Below are positions 1 to 10,668 of a stretch of 64,000 nt of DNA, piece by piece. The first letter of the stretch is position 1, and each line of letters begins with the position of its first letter. Source of the DNA: Alopecurus myosuroides (taxonomy: Eukaryota > Streptophyta > Magnoliopsida > Poales > Poaceae); contig CM054061.1 of assembly GCA_028641055.1 (NCBI GenBank), positions 36,476,076 to 36,540,075 of the forward strand, in the 5' to 3' direction. The translations under genes and the position numbers were made by a program. The notes under the pieces were generated by a model. That model was not told the origin of the DNA, searched no databases, and worked only from the letters and a program-made list of their open reading frames with translations.

Positions 1-622
1 GGCAATTCATTGTTTCTAGGAAGCTGGTTCTTCACTATTTGCAGCAATTTTGTAAATCCGCGGTCAGTCACACCGTTCTCGGCCTTCCATTGCAGCAATT
101 CCAGTGTGCTGCCCAACTTTTTCTGTCCATCTTTGCAATTTGGATATAACAATGTTTTTTGATCCTTTAACATCTGGTCGAACTTCAGCCTCACCTTTTA
201 AATCTCGAATTATGTCTTTGGATCCATAATTTCCTGGCCAAGATCATCGATATGGGCTAATCTGGTGCCAGGTCTTCTTCTTCTACTTCATCGTTATCTT
301 GCATTCCAGTACCGGCACCGTATTCAGGGAAAATATCATGATAGTTGTCGTCATTCTCTTCTTCTTCGTTGTCTGCCTTCATAACCCCTCTTCCTCCGGG
401 CTTGGTCCAATAATTATAGTGGGGCATGAAACCGGACCGAAACAGGTGGAAGTGGATGACTCTATGAGTAGAGTGTTCCTTTTGATTCCTACATACGACA
501 CATGGACAACGCATAAAATTATTCCGCTTGTTTGCATGGGTCACCTCGAGAAAATAATCCACCACTTTCGTGAACGCGGCAGAGCGTCGGTTAGCGTACA
601 TCCATTTCAGGTTCATCTGCAT
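1..622 (-). pseudogene. CACTA TNP2-type transposase, N-terminal part, broken
   Basis: Minus-strand translation from 622 gives the N-terminal 'transposase-associated' domain of plant CACTA transposases. A W-M-Y start is followed by a CPCVVCRN cysteine motif, an H-x-H, and the block SGFMPHYNYWTKPG. An acidic stretch follows and the frame stops at 257-259. Homologous sequence continues in other frames. At about 255-190 it reads AHIDDLGQEIMDP. From 180 to 1 it reads MLKDQKTLLYPNC, then KLGSTLELLQWKAENG, then LQIVKNQLPRNNELP. At least one frameshift therefore splits the gene, and the catalytic TNP2 part lies outside the window. The family assignment rests on these conserved blocks; the gene is not functional as seen. 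Confidence 0.8.
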
Positions 623-1092
623 TATATGATTATTAAGAACCTTTACAGAACACCGTGAATAGAGAAATGACCAATGTTATATCGACATATGAAAAGATAA
701 AGTTGGTACCTCGACCGAGAAGGAAAGAAGGAGGAGAAAGTTTATTTAATTAAGTGTGGCTCGGAAAAATTATATCATGTTTGTTTTCTGCGAGCTGAGA
801 TGGCGTTATGCTCTCGGGCATTTCCTCGAACACCTCTTGTGCATAGGAGGGAAAAACAAATGCGCACACACCCCACAACAAGAATGTGTGTGTGGGGGGG
901 GGCTCCAACCGGGGTAAAAGCTGTTGCGGGCCATTTACCCTGGTTGGAACCACAAACCGGGGCAAAATACCCCCTCCCCGAGTCGCTCTGCTCGCCCCAG
1001 CCCTAGATCTGCACCCTTTTACACCGGGCAGTAGCCGAGCCGAGGTGAAAGGGGTGTTCTCCATCGAATAAAAGCCCCATTCTCCACTAGTG
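1..1092 (-). mobile_element. CACTA (En/Spm) transposon, right-hand end
   Basis: The plus-strand sequence ends at 1081-1092 in TCTCCACTAGTG, which read on the minus strand is a CACTA terminus (CACTAGTGGAGA, then GGGGC). Inside it, at about 895-985, are subterminal motifs of the CCCCGGTTNGNGG type in both orientations, as is usual for grass CACTA elements. The transposase fragment at 1-622 is oriented away from this end, as expected. The element runs off the left edge, so the other terminus and the 3-bp duplication cannot be checked. Confidence 0.7.
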
Positions 1093-1253
1093 TCAATGTT
1101 TATGCTTGACACCGAGTTTGTTTCATTTATGTGATAAAAACATATATGTTTTTTTAGATGCAAATTTTAGTGTATAGACATGCGAATTTTAGTGTATTGT
1201 GATGTGCGATAAAAAATTACGACCTATAGCAATGCACGTGCATTCCACCAGTA

Positions 1254-1449
1254 GGTCTAAAATCTGAGATGCAGTCAGCCCCATCCTTTTTTGGGAGAAG
1301 AACAATGGTGGCAGTGTTGATGACCTGGATGTTGTTGACCGAGAGCACCGTAAAAGCGTTTATGACCTTGATGAGATCCTCTTTGACGATGAGCCAGCCT
1401 GACCGGAAGAAGTTGGACAAGAAACCGTCTGACCCCGGTGCTTTATCCT
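1254..1449 (-). pseudogene. LINE reverse transcriptase fragment (inverted part)
   Basis: The minus strand reads DKAPGSDGF, then WLIVKEDLIKVINAF, then TATIVLLPKKDGADCISDFRP. This is the start of the RVT_1 domain of plant LINEs (normally APGPDGF, LIPKK and ISDFRPI). Homology stops abruptly at 1254, straight after FRP. The next part of the domain, up to the GLRQGDP motif, is missing from the window. The segment is short and stands alone, so it is a remnant. It belongs with the plus-strand piece that starts about 30 bp to the right. Confidence 0.75.
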
Positions 1450-1481
1450 GACGAGATCTAAAATGGGGGGAAACAATCTGT

Positions 1482-3010
1482 CATGGAAGGGGGTTGCGCC
1501 AAGGTGACCCGCTATTTCCTCTGTTATTCGACATAGCTATTGCCCCTCTTCAAAGACTGCTTGAGGTGGCCACTGCCTCTGGCCTTCTTCATTAGCTCCA
1601 AGGCCGCACTACCGCTCCTCGCATCTCTCTGTATGCTGACAATGCCGCCATTTTCCTGGCTCCTCTCGCTGATGATGTTGCAAACCTTGCTGCAACCCTT
1701 CATAACTTCGGGGAAGTCACTTGGGTTGATCACCAACGTCACTAAAATCTCAGTTGCGCCAATTCGTTGCTCGGCCATTCTGGCCGACTTCCCTGCGGCC
1801 ATCGACACCTTCCCAATCAAGTACCTCAGCCTTCCGCTCTCCCTTAAATGTCCCAATCTAGAGCCATACGTTGACAAAGTGGTAGCTCGGCTTAATCCCT
1901 GGGTTGGGAAGCTCATCACCCGTGCGTGAAATCCGTCCTCACCTCAATGCCCATTTTTCTTTTGACGATAATCAAAGTGTGCAAATCTACTATCAAGGCG
2001 ATCGACAAGTTAAGGCGGGGTATGCTTTGAGATTGCAGCAAAAAAGTTAGGGTGGAAATTGCAAGGTGAACCGGGCCAAGACCTTCCGCCCAAAGGATCA
2101 TGGGGGTCTTGAAATTCTTGAGCTCGACAAGTGGGCCAGGGCCTTTCGGCTGTGCTGGTTATGGTATGAGTGGAAGGCCCCGGACAAGCCTTGGATTGGG
2201 TTGGAAACCCCTAGCGATGACGCCGACATATCCCTTTTCGGTGCGGTTACCTTAGTTTCACTTGGTGACGGGAAGAAGGCCTCCTTCTGGTCATCCTCGT
2301 GGCTCCATAACACCATGCCAAGATCGGTGGCTCCCCTTCTATTTGCCGCCTCCAAGCGCAAAAACGCTCTGTGCATGACGCCTTGATTTGCCAAAAGTTG
2401 ATTTCTGACATCAATATGGAGGCCTTCACCGTGGAGCACATTTTGCAATTTGTCAACCTCTGGGAGGAGGTTCAGGCACTCACCCTTACCCCAGGGGCGG
2501 AGGATGAGATCTCTGGACCCTCTCCAGCAACGGAACTTACTTTGCGGGATCGGCCTATCGGGTGCAGATCGCGGGATCCAACACTTGCTCCTTCAAGAAA
2601 ATGTCTGGAAGCCCTGGGCTCCGCCTAAATGTCGTTTTTTCGCTTGGCTGGCCGTGCAAAATCGTCTTTGGAGCATGGACCGTCTCGCCACCAGGGGTTT
2701 ACCTCACCAGCCGGTTTGCCAGCTGTGTAACTGCCTCCCCGAGACCGCTAGGCACATCTTATTCGAGTTCCTTTTCTCCAAGTGGATCTGGACGGCTGTT
2801 GCGCTATGGCTCTCCTATCCCTCCTTGGCTCAGTGGCTGGGGCAGGATCGCCCAATCGTTATGCACTACTTGCATGCCCTGTCGGCATCTCCATGTACTT
2901 CGCCTCTGGGGCTGAAGACTGTGATCATCCTCGTCACTAGGGAAATCTGGAAGGAGCGTAACGCCAGGGTCTTCAATAACAAGTTCACTCGCCCCTTTGA
3001 GCTGATGTAG
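1482..3010 (+). pseudogene. LINE reverse transcriptase, C-terminal half with zf-RVT
   Basis: Homology begins with HGRGLRQGDPLFPLLFDIA at about 1484-1540. It continues through a degenerate catalytic box reading YADNAAIFLAP (second D changed to N), then TFRPKDHGGLEILELDKWARAF at about 2080. It ends in the zf-RVT domain, with KCRFFAWLAVQNRLW, then CQLCNCLPETARHILFECF-like cysteines and histidine at about 2620-2800. The coding sequence jumps frames at least three times (near 1560, 1930 and 2390-2560), so no protein can be made. The order matches the C-terminal two thirds of the ORF2 of cereal LINEs. Confidence 0.8.
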
Positions 3011-3196
3011 AATATTATAGACGAGGGCATGTGCTGGATCCGTGCCGGAGCTATAAAGTTTGTTGAGATTCTGGACGGATAGTCTCTTTGTTTGTTCGTT
3101 TTTTTTTCTTTTTTGATGGCCTGGGCCAACTCTGTTTGCTTCTCCTATATTAATAGAAAACGGCAAACCTTTTGCCGCGTTTCCTTCAAAAAAAAC

Positions 3197-3803
3197 TGGA
3201 AATTTTGATCTCATCTTATGAGAAAGGTAATCCCAGGTCATGAAGGTCCTCGTTGACAGCGTAGCTAGATCAAGTGATATGCGGATAAATCCCCTCGACG
3301 ACTGGAAACCAGGGATCATGATAGGGGCGTCGAACTGTGCAGGTCGTCGGGGGACAAAGGATGCCATTGCCTCGAGATATCGCGGTGCTGGGTGCAAACC
3401 TCGAGTTCCCAACAACCGGAAAGATGAAAAGTACAGGCTGCCGGGCAGTGGCTGAGCTACAACCAAAATGTTGTGTGGGCCAGGCTAAAAATAAAGCACA
3501 GTTTTAGTTTAACTAACTCTAAGAATTTAGGGGAAAACTTGAGAAAAAGACCATGCTATTAAACGTGCTAGACTAACTAAGTCACATGATCTAATAAATG
3601 TTTTACTAGCCCAGCTTGAGTAGGTAGCTAGAAATTAGAATTATTTACCTCGATGGAGCATTGAAGCAGTGAAACTAGTGCTCTATGTGTTCTTGGTTTT
3701 TTTTTTCCTATACGTGGATATGTCAGCGACCGGGGAATAAAATCTCTTGGTGGTTTGCCTTTGTTTTTTGAGCGGGGCTTGGACGCTTGGTGGTTGTTGC
3801 CTA
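3197..3803. other. Unassigned spacer
   Basis: There is no recognisable gene. A minus-strand open frame covers about 3190-3466 but resembles nothing I know. The remainder is AT-rich. Confidence 0.4.
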
Positions 3804-3834
3804 CTAGTTTTGAAGGCGCGGCTTGCCGCGCGCC
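3804..3834 (-). mobile_element. Helitron-like 3' terminus with hairpin
   Basis: Read on the minus strand, a GC-rich palindrome (GCGCGGC, TT, GCCGCGC at 3816-3831) is followed after eight bases by CTAG at 3807-3804 and then a T. That is the classic plant Helitron 3' end: a hairpin, a short spacer, and CTRR before a host T. The element would extend to the right. A LINE interrupts it from 3878, and I could not find its 5' TC end. Confidence 0.5.
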
Positions 3835-3859
3835 ACATGTTAATTGTAAATTATTTTTT

Positions 3860-3877
3860 CTGCAATCCTCATGTATT
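3860..3877. repeat. Target-site duplication, left copy
   Basis: CTGCAATCCTCATGTATT is identical to 4423-4440 and borders the poly-A side of the LINE. Confidence 0.92.
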
Positions 3878-4422
3878 TTTTTTTAGATAAAAGGCAGCAG
3901 TTTTGCCCTGCTTTAATATTAATAAAGCAACCAGTTCGAAGCCAACAACGATAGCTACCCGCTGCCCCACACCACACTGGGCACCAACACACTAGAGAAT
4001 GTAGACACAAGTCGACAGGGGCCGGCACCCCAAGAACAAGCCGGTAAAAACCAACGACACTAAGTAGTGGAAGGCAGTTGCAAGAGCGCCAACGTCCGAT
4101 AGCGCCTCTTCAACTCGGTAGCCAGGAGGAGCAGTTGCTCCACACTCCTTTGCCAGGTCGGCCCAATGCTGCACAAACAAAATTATTTTGAGGATTACGT
4201 CAGCCGGTTTGTTTCGAATACGGGACTCGAACGTCGCTTTGTTACGGATAAGCCAAATCGACCAGCACAACGCAGCGAAAAGCACCCAGCTAGTCCGTCG
4301 CAGTTGGCTTGGCAGCACAAAGTAAATTGCAAAAAACTGAGCGAAATTTGCAGGCCGCCACTCGCAGCCAGGGTATCCCGGATCACACTCCAATCTAGCT
4401 TCGGGAGGGCACACTGATCACA
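3878..4422 (-). mobile_element. 5'-truncated LINE flanked by 18-bp target duplication
   Basis: The minus strand ends in an A tail (plus-strand T run at about 3878-3885) preceded by a TTAATAAAGC-type 3' region. Coding homology to the end of LINE ORF2 lies upstream (next entry). The insertion is bounded by perfect 18-bp direct repeats, CTGCAATCCTCATGTATT at 3860-3877 and 4423-4440. The 545-bp insert is therefore defined to the base. Perfect repeats suggest a fairly recent event. Confidence 0.92.
3992..4414 (-). pseudogene. LINE ORF2 C-terminal tail
   Basis: The translation contains WVLFAALCWSIWLIRNKATFE followed by KPADVILKIILFVQHWADL. This is the region just after the zf-RVT domain in plant LINE reverse transcriptases (consensus W-x-IW..RN...F). 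Only this tail is present because reverse transcription stopped early, so it has no catalytic domain. Earlier residues in an overlapping frame (CDQCALPKLDW, 4428-4380) probably belong to the same ORF after a frameshift. Confidence 0.75.
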
Positions 4423-4440
4423 CTGCAATCCTCATGTATT
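4423..4440. repeat. Target-site duplication, right copy
   Basis: Identical to 3860-3877. It borders the truncated 5' side of the LINE. Confidence 0.92.
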
Positions 4441-4753
4441 GTAAAAGTTAATATTAAGACGGGTCATGTTTTAAGACAAGACATATAGATCTTCATACCG
4501 ACAGGTAGCACTCGTTTCTATACATATATGACATACTTACAAAAGGGTGAATGAAAAAAATAAAAAGTAGTGGTATGTGAACCACGACATAGTAGATACA
4601 TAAAAAGTACAGGTAGCATAATCTCTGAATGGTGGAGAAGCTGAGATATATCAAAGCATCTAGTAAGGAACATGCGGATGGTGTAGACGAAGGTGCCCAG
4701 TTTTGGTGGCAATGACAGTGGACTGGCTGCAAAGAAGAACAACGAAGAAAGTA

Positions 4754-4839
4754 CCCCCTCCATCTTATATTAATTGTCTCAAAGCTGGACACATCTACTT
4801 TTGTCCAGCTTTGAGACAATTAATATGAGACGGAGGGGG
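4754..4839. mobile_element. Stowaway (Tc1/Mariner) MITE, 86 bp
   Basis: It is flanked by TA dinucleotides at 4752-4753 and 4840-4841. The two halves are near-perfect inverted copies that start CCCCCTCC(A/G)TCT and continue through TATTAATTGTCTCAAAGCT. The element is almost wholly a hairpin with a short centre. It has no coding capacity. Confidence 0.9.
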
Positions 4840-5286
4840 TACATCAGTTTACAATATCCAATTTAGGGCAATGGTATTTACATACATGATTCACATAGAA
4901 AATTTAACAGTTCCTTATTGAGTTTGCCGTTGTTTCCTACCGCTGTGATGAAAGGAAACTCCGAACATGGTTTTCTGGTAGTCTTTATTTTGAACACCTG
5001 CACAGGTGATTCAACAATAGAGAAACAATAATGTTATGGTCAATAGAAGCATCATTAAGTAACTGGGGCTCCTAGTGTAGGACCTGGATTGTTATATCAG
5101 ATTTGCCCAACATATGTCTGAGCCTTTGTTGTTGCTGGCACCAGCCATATATCCTAAAAATATTCTGGATGTAGTTAATGTGTACTATGCGAACCATTCA
5201 ATCGGATATGGAAATATGATATATATACACAAGATGGTAATAGCACCGACACGTGATAACATGCATTTTTAAGAGCAATATACTTA

Positions 5287-5389
5287 CTCCCTCCGATCCA
5301 TATTAATAGGTGCTGAAGTGGATGTATTTAGACATGTTTTATTGCTAGATACATCCACTTTAGCACCTATTAATATGGATCGGAGGGAG
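5287..5389. mobile_element. Stowaway (Tc1/Mariner) MITE, 103 bp
   Basis: TA at 5285-5286 and 5390-5391 flank inverted repeats beginning CTCCCTCCGATCCATATTAA, with a short loop around 5335-5350. The CTCCCTCCG start is the Stowaway signature of grasses. It is a different family from the MITE at 4754. Confidence 0.93.
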
Positions 5390-5391
5390 TA

Positions 5392-8300
5392 GTAAAAAAA
5401 GGAAGAATGCTAGAATGGAGAATGTGTGGTGACTTCCTCGGTAGGTCTTTGTATGAAATAATGACCAAGAGAACAAACAGGTGGGTGAACATTGGAACAT
5501 GTAAAGTATATATGGGGAATAAACATCCCAAACCTTGGTAGAAGCAACAATCTACCATGCAAAAGTGTAGTGATTTAGAAGTCACATAACACAAGATGAC
5601 TGGATACCAATTAGAGCTAGGTTTACATGGGACATACATTCATGAATTTAGTATGCACAAATACATAAGTCGACCACAGGTTTAAGCTGGAAATCAAAGA
5701 ATGATCTATACGATTGATCAAAGAGATTCATGTAACCAATAATATCATACCAAAATTCAAAAACATTTGGTCTTGGTGATGTGAACAAAGTGACATATCG
5801 ATAACGACATGACTGGATGATTATAGAGCCAAAATAAGCTGGAGATAGGTGCAACCGACGATATGTACACCTAAAAGAAGATAAAACGTAAGAAAAAACA
5901 CATAATTTCCTAATGCATCTTTCCTATATAGCATGGAGTAGCAGCTAAGTATATAGGCTAACTAAGCAATCCCAACATCTTGCTCATTTGAGAGAGGGTA
6001 TAGGGATAAAAGTTTGGTAGTTTAAACAGATAAATGAAGAATCTTATGCTTATAAGTATTAACATAACTCATAATTAGTTGGTTCCTTCTAAAGTATCCA
6101 AGTACTGCATCTTTTTTTCGTTTCAACTTTGAACAGTAGATGACCCTGCAAGCGCCGATAGATAACTGGTGGAATTATCAAGAAGCGTGATACAAAGGGA
6201 AGCTCACAAACAAGTTTAGCTAAAAAACACCGAGAATTTAATCATGGTATCCAAAGAGTGAAAATACAGCAGGCGTCTCTCCCAGTTCAGAATTTTTCTA
6301 AACACGATCAAGGCAATAAAAGCGTGCCCATATAGTACTCCTACAAATAATTCGGTACAAATCAAATCTCATACCACCAAAATAGTGAACATGTTGCAGA
6401 AATTGTAGGTCATATCATACAGGATGGAATACGTTCATAGTAATAGTGATTAGTTTACGGACTATTGGCATCATATAGTTACTTGTAAACACAAACAGTT
6501 TGGTCTGTCTAGTTTACTCTATTCACTCCAATTACTTAATGTACGATTTGTTCTAGAATAGTAATATGTAGGACAAACCAAAGCGGCAACACTAAAACAT
6601 ATACGAAAAATAGTTGAACCGAATGCCAACTAAAATGGGACCAGTAAAGCTGCAACCTGAAGATCCGGAGACCTCGGGCCATGTCAAGAGAAATAATTAA
6701 AATGCAGAGAGCAATGATAAGCATGCACAACAAATATGATTCCACACAGAAACAACTAAACGAATAACTAAATCTTGTCCAGGTATCAGCGTATTTGCAA
6801 GAAAATAAATATATAGACACACAAACAGAGAAATTCTTGAAACTTATAGAGGAAGCAAAGATGACTATGGGGTTGCAATGAAAAAATATCAAAGAGAGAT
6901 GGATGAGGAAAGGGGATTATATGGGATTCAAACACTGGTACAGATGCAAGATATATGCAGTAAATTGTATGATGAAAACTTCACCATCGTCATCATATAG
7001 TAGTCGCACTATCCACAGGAACCCGTTTCGGGAGTTCTTTAAGCCAACGACGATATTTGTGAGCCGCTTTTCCAAGTGACCAGCACATCTCATGGTCCCT
7101 CGAATCAGAGGAAAGGCTTACACTGAACTCTTTCCATTAACTTTTTTTGTCAAAAAATTTATGTCAAGGAACCTTGGTCAAGCTCATAATGTGATTGATT
7201 TCATAGCTACTCATGTCAGCAGGAGGAAAATGTACACAATCATGTTTTTAGAAGTATAGAACCCATATGAAAAAGAAACTCAGATAGCTACCCCATTTCA
7301 TTTTGAGAAGACGATTGCTATCTGATAGACTGCATCGCCTCCAACACACCATAAAGGAAAAAACTTCAAGAGTGGGACACGACAACGGCCTACAAAACAA
7401 ATGTGCAGCAAAGCTGGAACTAACATAAGGGAGCAAGAATGGTTCCAAACACCAATGGATGCATCAGAAAAAAAGGCAAAAGACACTTGCATAATTAAAT
7501 TGAAACCTTAGCATTTCTCTTCTAATCACAGACTATATCCATGGATCAAACAATAACCTTCCATGATATCGAGACCTCCCTTCATCCGATAAGAGAGTGC
7601 ACCCCATGAAGAAACATATCCTTGTAAACAATATTTCCACAGTGCAACTAAAATACAGGTCATGCACTGATTATATTTGTTATCACGATGAGTAGGTGAA
7701 GCATAGGGTATGATGAAATCACCATGCCAATGCTTAAATTACTTGAGAAAAAACCACAATTTTGATATTTTTTCTATCCATGTTAATCAAGAAAAATAGG
7801 AGAACACAATATTGATTTATTGAAGTAGCACAACGACATGAGTTGTTGTTTTCAGATGTTTCACTTTCCCATTTAGCCATAAAACACTTTTAAATAGCGA
7901 AATAACCAATTTAACCGCAGCCCAAAAAGAAGATAAATCCACACTATAGCGCAACTAATTGGCGCCATATGCAGCTAATGCCGTTAAATCGTACAGACAC
8001 ACCAAATAGCGTGACCATCCTAAAGCGCTATAGAGCCAATATAGACATAGATTTGAAACTTCGCATACCACTAACAAAATGCTAACAATTGGACGATGAA
8101 AAAAACAAACTTAATAGACGGTTCTGTTAATAACAAAATCCCATTATTTTATAAATGTTTGCTTTTATGAAATGGTGATCAAAACAAACTACATAGCAAG
8201 AAAGGAATATGTCTTGGGTAGCCTAGACTATAACTAAAGGGTCAGAGAAGGATAAACTATAATTTCTAGGAAAATACGGAAATTTAGCGTGGCTATCCAA

Positions 8301-9440
8301 TGGAAAATTTAACATGGGCGTGAGATATGCTCTGGAGCAAGTACCTTTTGAGGACTCCATGAAGCATATGGCAAACATGAAAATCAGGCAACAACAAGCG
8401 AGAAAAATGAGCCGTAGTCCTGCTACGTGACCAGTGAAAAGGAAACAACATAATGGTGAGTCAAAGAGACATCACTAAGTTCCAATAAGAAGAAAAAGGA
8501 AACAAATGCACTTTAAAACCCAGAATGGTGCAAGCTAATTATAAATACTTGTCTTTTAGTACCAGACCAGACCAGGGAAGAACCATCCCCTGTTTAGAGA
8601 AAGAAACTTTATTATACCACAAACATGGAAGACAAAGCAGCAGTTGTGGCCAACATAATTTACGATCTCATACTCGCATGACCATGCTGACCAAACATAT
8701 CGGAGGGACAAAAGGTGAGACCAGGACACACTAGGAAAAATATGCAATCTATCATGCCGAAGATAAATCATATACTGAAGATGCACCAAAGTTATACATA
8801 ACGTTGGGGATCACTTAAAGTTACAGAAGAAGTGTATTTCCTAGTTTTATATTCCTGAGATATGTAACCTGAATTATATTCAGCATTGAACTCGTCCTGG
8901 TAATTATTTGAATAAAAATAATATATGCATTGCATGACCCTGCCACAAACTATATTCATTAGTCTGACGGACACAAAAAAGAAGTTCATATATAATGATT
9001 AACCTTTTTCCTTGTAGATAATATGACATACTAATAGTGTATTCATGTTATTAGTACAGAGAAATTACCTAGATAAATCGGTGTTCAGGGATGGAGTCAT
9101 AGGGGTGGTGAATCGGCAGACAATAGCAGTACCAAAACAATTGTATAAGCACCTGTTGAATTAACATGTTGTGACGAGCATGTATGTATGTCAGAGGGTC
9201 TCCTCGAAGCTGCAGCTGCTCCATCGGTCTCCTGGTTTTGCATCAGCTAGTGCTACAACAGGGCATCAATGCGGTCATGTACAGATAAAATAAGAGATGG
9301 GAGAGAGAAGAGACATACACGTACATTGGATTTGAGCATGGCGATGCTAGTTGAGACTTGAGACACACAACCTATTCCTCCTAGTTTCCTCTTGCCTCAT
9401 CTTCACCCACCGAGCAGCCATACCGGAGATGAGTAAGCAC
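5392..9440. other. AT-rich non-coding stretch
   Basis: About 4 kb without a recognisable coding sequence, TE terminus or RNA gene on either strand. The open frames are short and of low complexity. The sequence is unique-looking and could be introns or flank of the candidate minus-strand transcription unit whose leading exons are proposed at 9441-9713. Confidence 0.4.
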
Positions 9441-9713
9441 CTGGCGATACAGATTACAACAATGCTCGGCGGCGGCCGGCTGGACAAAGACAATTAAAAA
9501 TGTGTGCATCTGAATCTGAGGAACGCAGACCTAATCCAAGAACATTAATAACATAGACATAAAAGGGGAAAACGCAAAAAGAGTTCCGCGAGGATCAGGA
9601 ACTTACCAGATGGATTGGAGGATGTGAAGAGCGGAAGAGGTGAGGGAATTGGGCACCCTGGCGTTGACGTACTCAGCCTGAACCACCGGATATGTCGTCT
9701 CCCGTGTGGCCAT
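9441..9713 (-). CDS. Candidate leading coding exons of an unidentified gene
   Basis: On the minus strand an ATG at 9713 (context GGGCTATGGCC) opens a 107-nt exon coding for 35 residues. It begins MATRETTYPVVQAEYV and ends in SSALHILQSI at a strong donor, CTG then GTAAGT, at 9607/9606. A possible 39-nt second exon (9479-9441) is bounded by TTTGTCCAG and GTGCTTAC and keeps the frame. Upstream sequence is GC-rich and pyrimidine-rich like a grass 5'UTR, and is split by a hAT insertion at 9859-10660. I do not recognise the peptide and cannot trace further exons across the AT-rich region below 9440. It could be a short-ORF or non-coding transcript. Confidence 0.3.
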
Positions 9714-9850
9714 AGCCCGAGGAGAAGGAGAGCGCGGTTTCCTTGGGAGTCACCGCCGGCTTGTGCTCCTCCTTCCATCTTGCGGTGCAGCTGTGGAGTA
9801 CATCCTCCGCTGCGAGGGCTCGACGCGTCCTCTGTGGGTTGAGCAGAGAC

Positions 9851-9858
9851 TAAGGGCT
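9851..9858. repeat. hAT target-site duplication, left
   Basis: TAAGGGCT, identical to 10661-10668. Confidence 0.9.
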
Positions 9859-10660
9859 CAGGGGCGAAGCCAGGAAATTTGGTCATCGGTGTCAACACAA
9901 ACAAAAAAGAGAAAATGTGTCTAAAATATACCATGAATGTATATAGCTGGTATTGCTAAAGGCACAACCGGTATATTTTAACATTCATACAATGTATTTA
10001 TTTAATAAACTAACACAAATAAGAAACAATAACTGTCAATATATCATATCAAATCAAAGGTCCAACTAACCTCTCTATTTCTTTTGGCCTCTACGATCTT
10101 TCATCTTGAGAAATCGGTCTATCACATCCTTACATGGAGTTGAGTATAGAAGTCTTTGCTCCAAGAAGCAAATGATGCAATGGTTCATGAAATCATCACC
10201 AATGCGATTACGTAGCACTGTCTTCACTATCTTCATTGCTGAAAAGCACCTCTCAACAGATGCAGTGGCCACGGGCAAAACTAACACTAGCTTGAGGAGT
10301 TGATACACCAAAGAAAATGCCAAATGCTTGTTTGTACTAACCATCAGCTTAGCAAGTTCAGAAATAGTTTTCAAACTCACAAATCTTTCATCTGCTCGCA
10401 CATTATCAATGTAGAATGGAAATTCGTGGGCAAGATCCTTCAGTTCAATGGAACTGAAATCATCTGGATAGGACTTAGCTAAATCATCTGGCAAGATCCT
10501 TCAGTTCAATAGAATGCGTCTTCCACTATGCCATAAATGGGCTGGGTCAAATACAATTTTTACTGGGTCATTTTCCTAGACTGGGTACACATACATGGGG
10601 ATTAGGCCAAGGTCATCGGTGTCAATTGACACCAGCCGAAACACTGTAGCTCCGCCCCTG
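9859..10660 (-). mobile_element. hAT element, 802 bp, internally deleted
   Basis: It is bounded by 8-bp direct repeats TAAGGGCT at 9851-9858 and 10661-10668. The termini are CAGGGGCG(A/G)AGC inverted repeats. Both ends also share GG(T)CATCGGTGTCAA just inside. An 8-bp duplication and CAGGGGCG ends are diagnostic of hAT. Only the C-terminal transposase domain remains inside, so it is a deletion derivative that would need a helper transposase. Confidence 0.92.
10075..10494 (-). pseudogene. hAT transposase C-terminal dimerisation domain
   Basis: The fragment contains the hAT family C-terminal dimerisation region. A leucine-rich stretch, VYQLLKLVLVLPVATASVER, is followed by CFSAMKIVKTVLRNRIGDD. 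The pattern LPVATASVER.FSAMK.IK..LR..MGD is the conserved core of ZMYM/TTF-type plant hAT proteins. The RNase-H-like catalytic region and the zinc finger are absent. It lies between hAT ends with a perfect 8-bp target duplication, so it is the residue of the mother element's gene. Confidence 0.85.
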
Positions 10661-10668
10661 TAAGGGCT
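10661..10668. repeat. hAT target-site duplication, right
   Basis: TAAGGGCT, identical to 9851-9858. Confidence 0.9.

Larger units (their letters stand above)
1254..3196 (+). mobile_element. LINE (non-LTR retrotransposon) with inverted 5' segment
   Basis: Two reverse-transcriptase segments of one LINE lie head to head: 1254-1449 on the minus strand and about 1482-3010 on the plus strand. The plus segment continues into a 3' region ending in GGCAAACCTTTTGCCGCG and a CCTTC-A tail at 3181-3196. No clear target duplication was found. The arrangement fits a 5' inversion by twin priming (inference). The element is dead. Confidence 0.75.

Noticed and set aside
750..1163. 137-codon minus-strand open frame
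   Set aside because: It lies in CACTA terminal sequence and resembles no protein; it reads through subterminal repeats.
2804..3466. 220-codon minus-strand frame
   Set aside because: Most of it is antisense to the LINE zf-RVT region; the rest shows no known domain.
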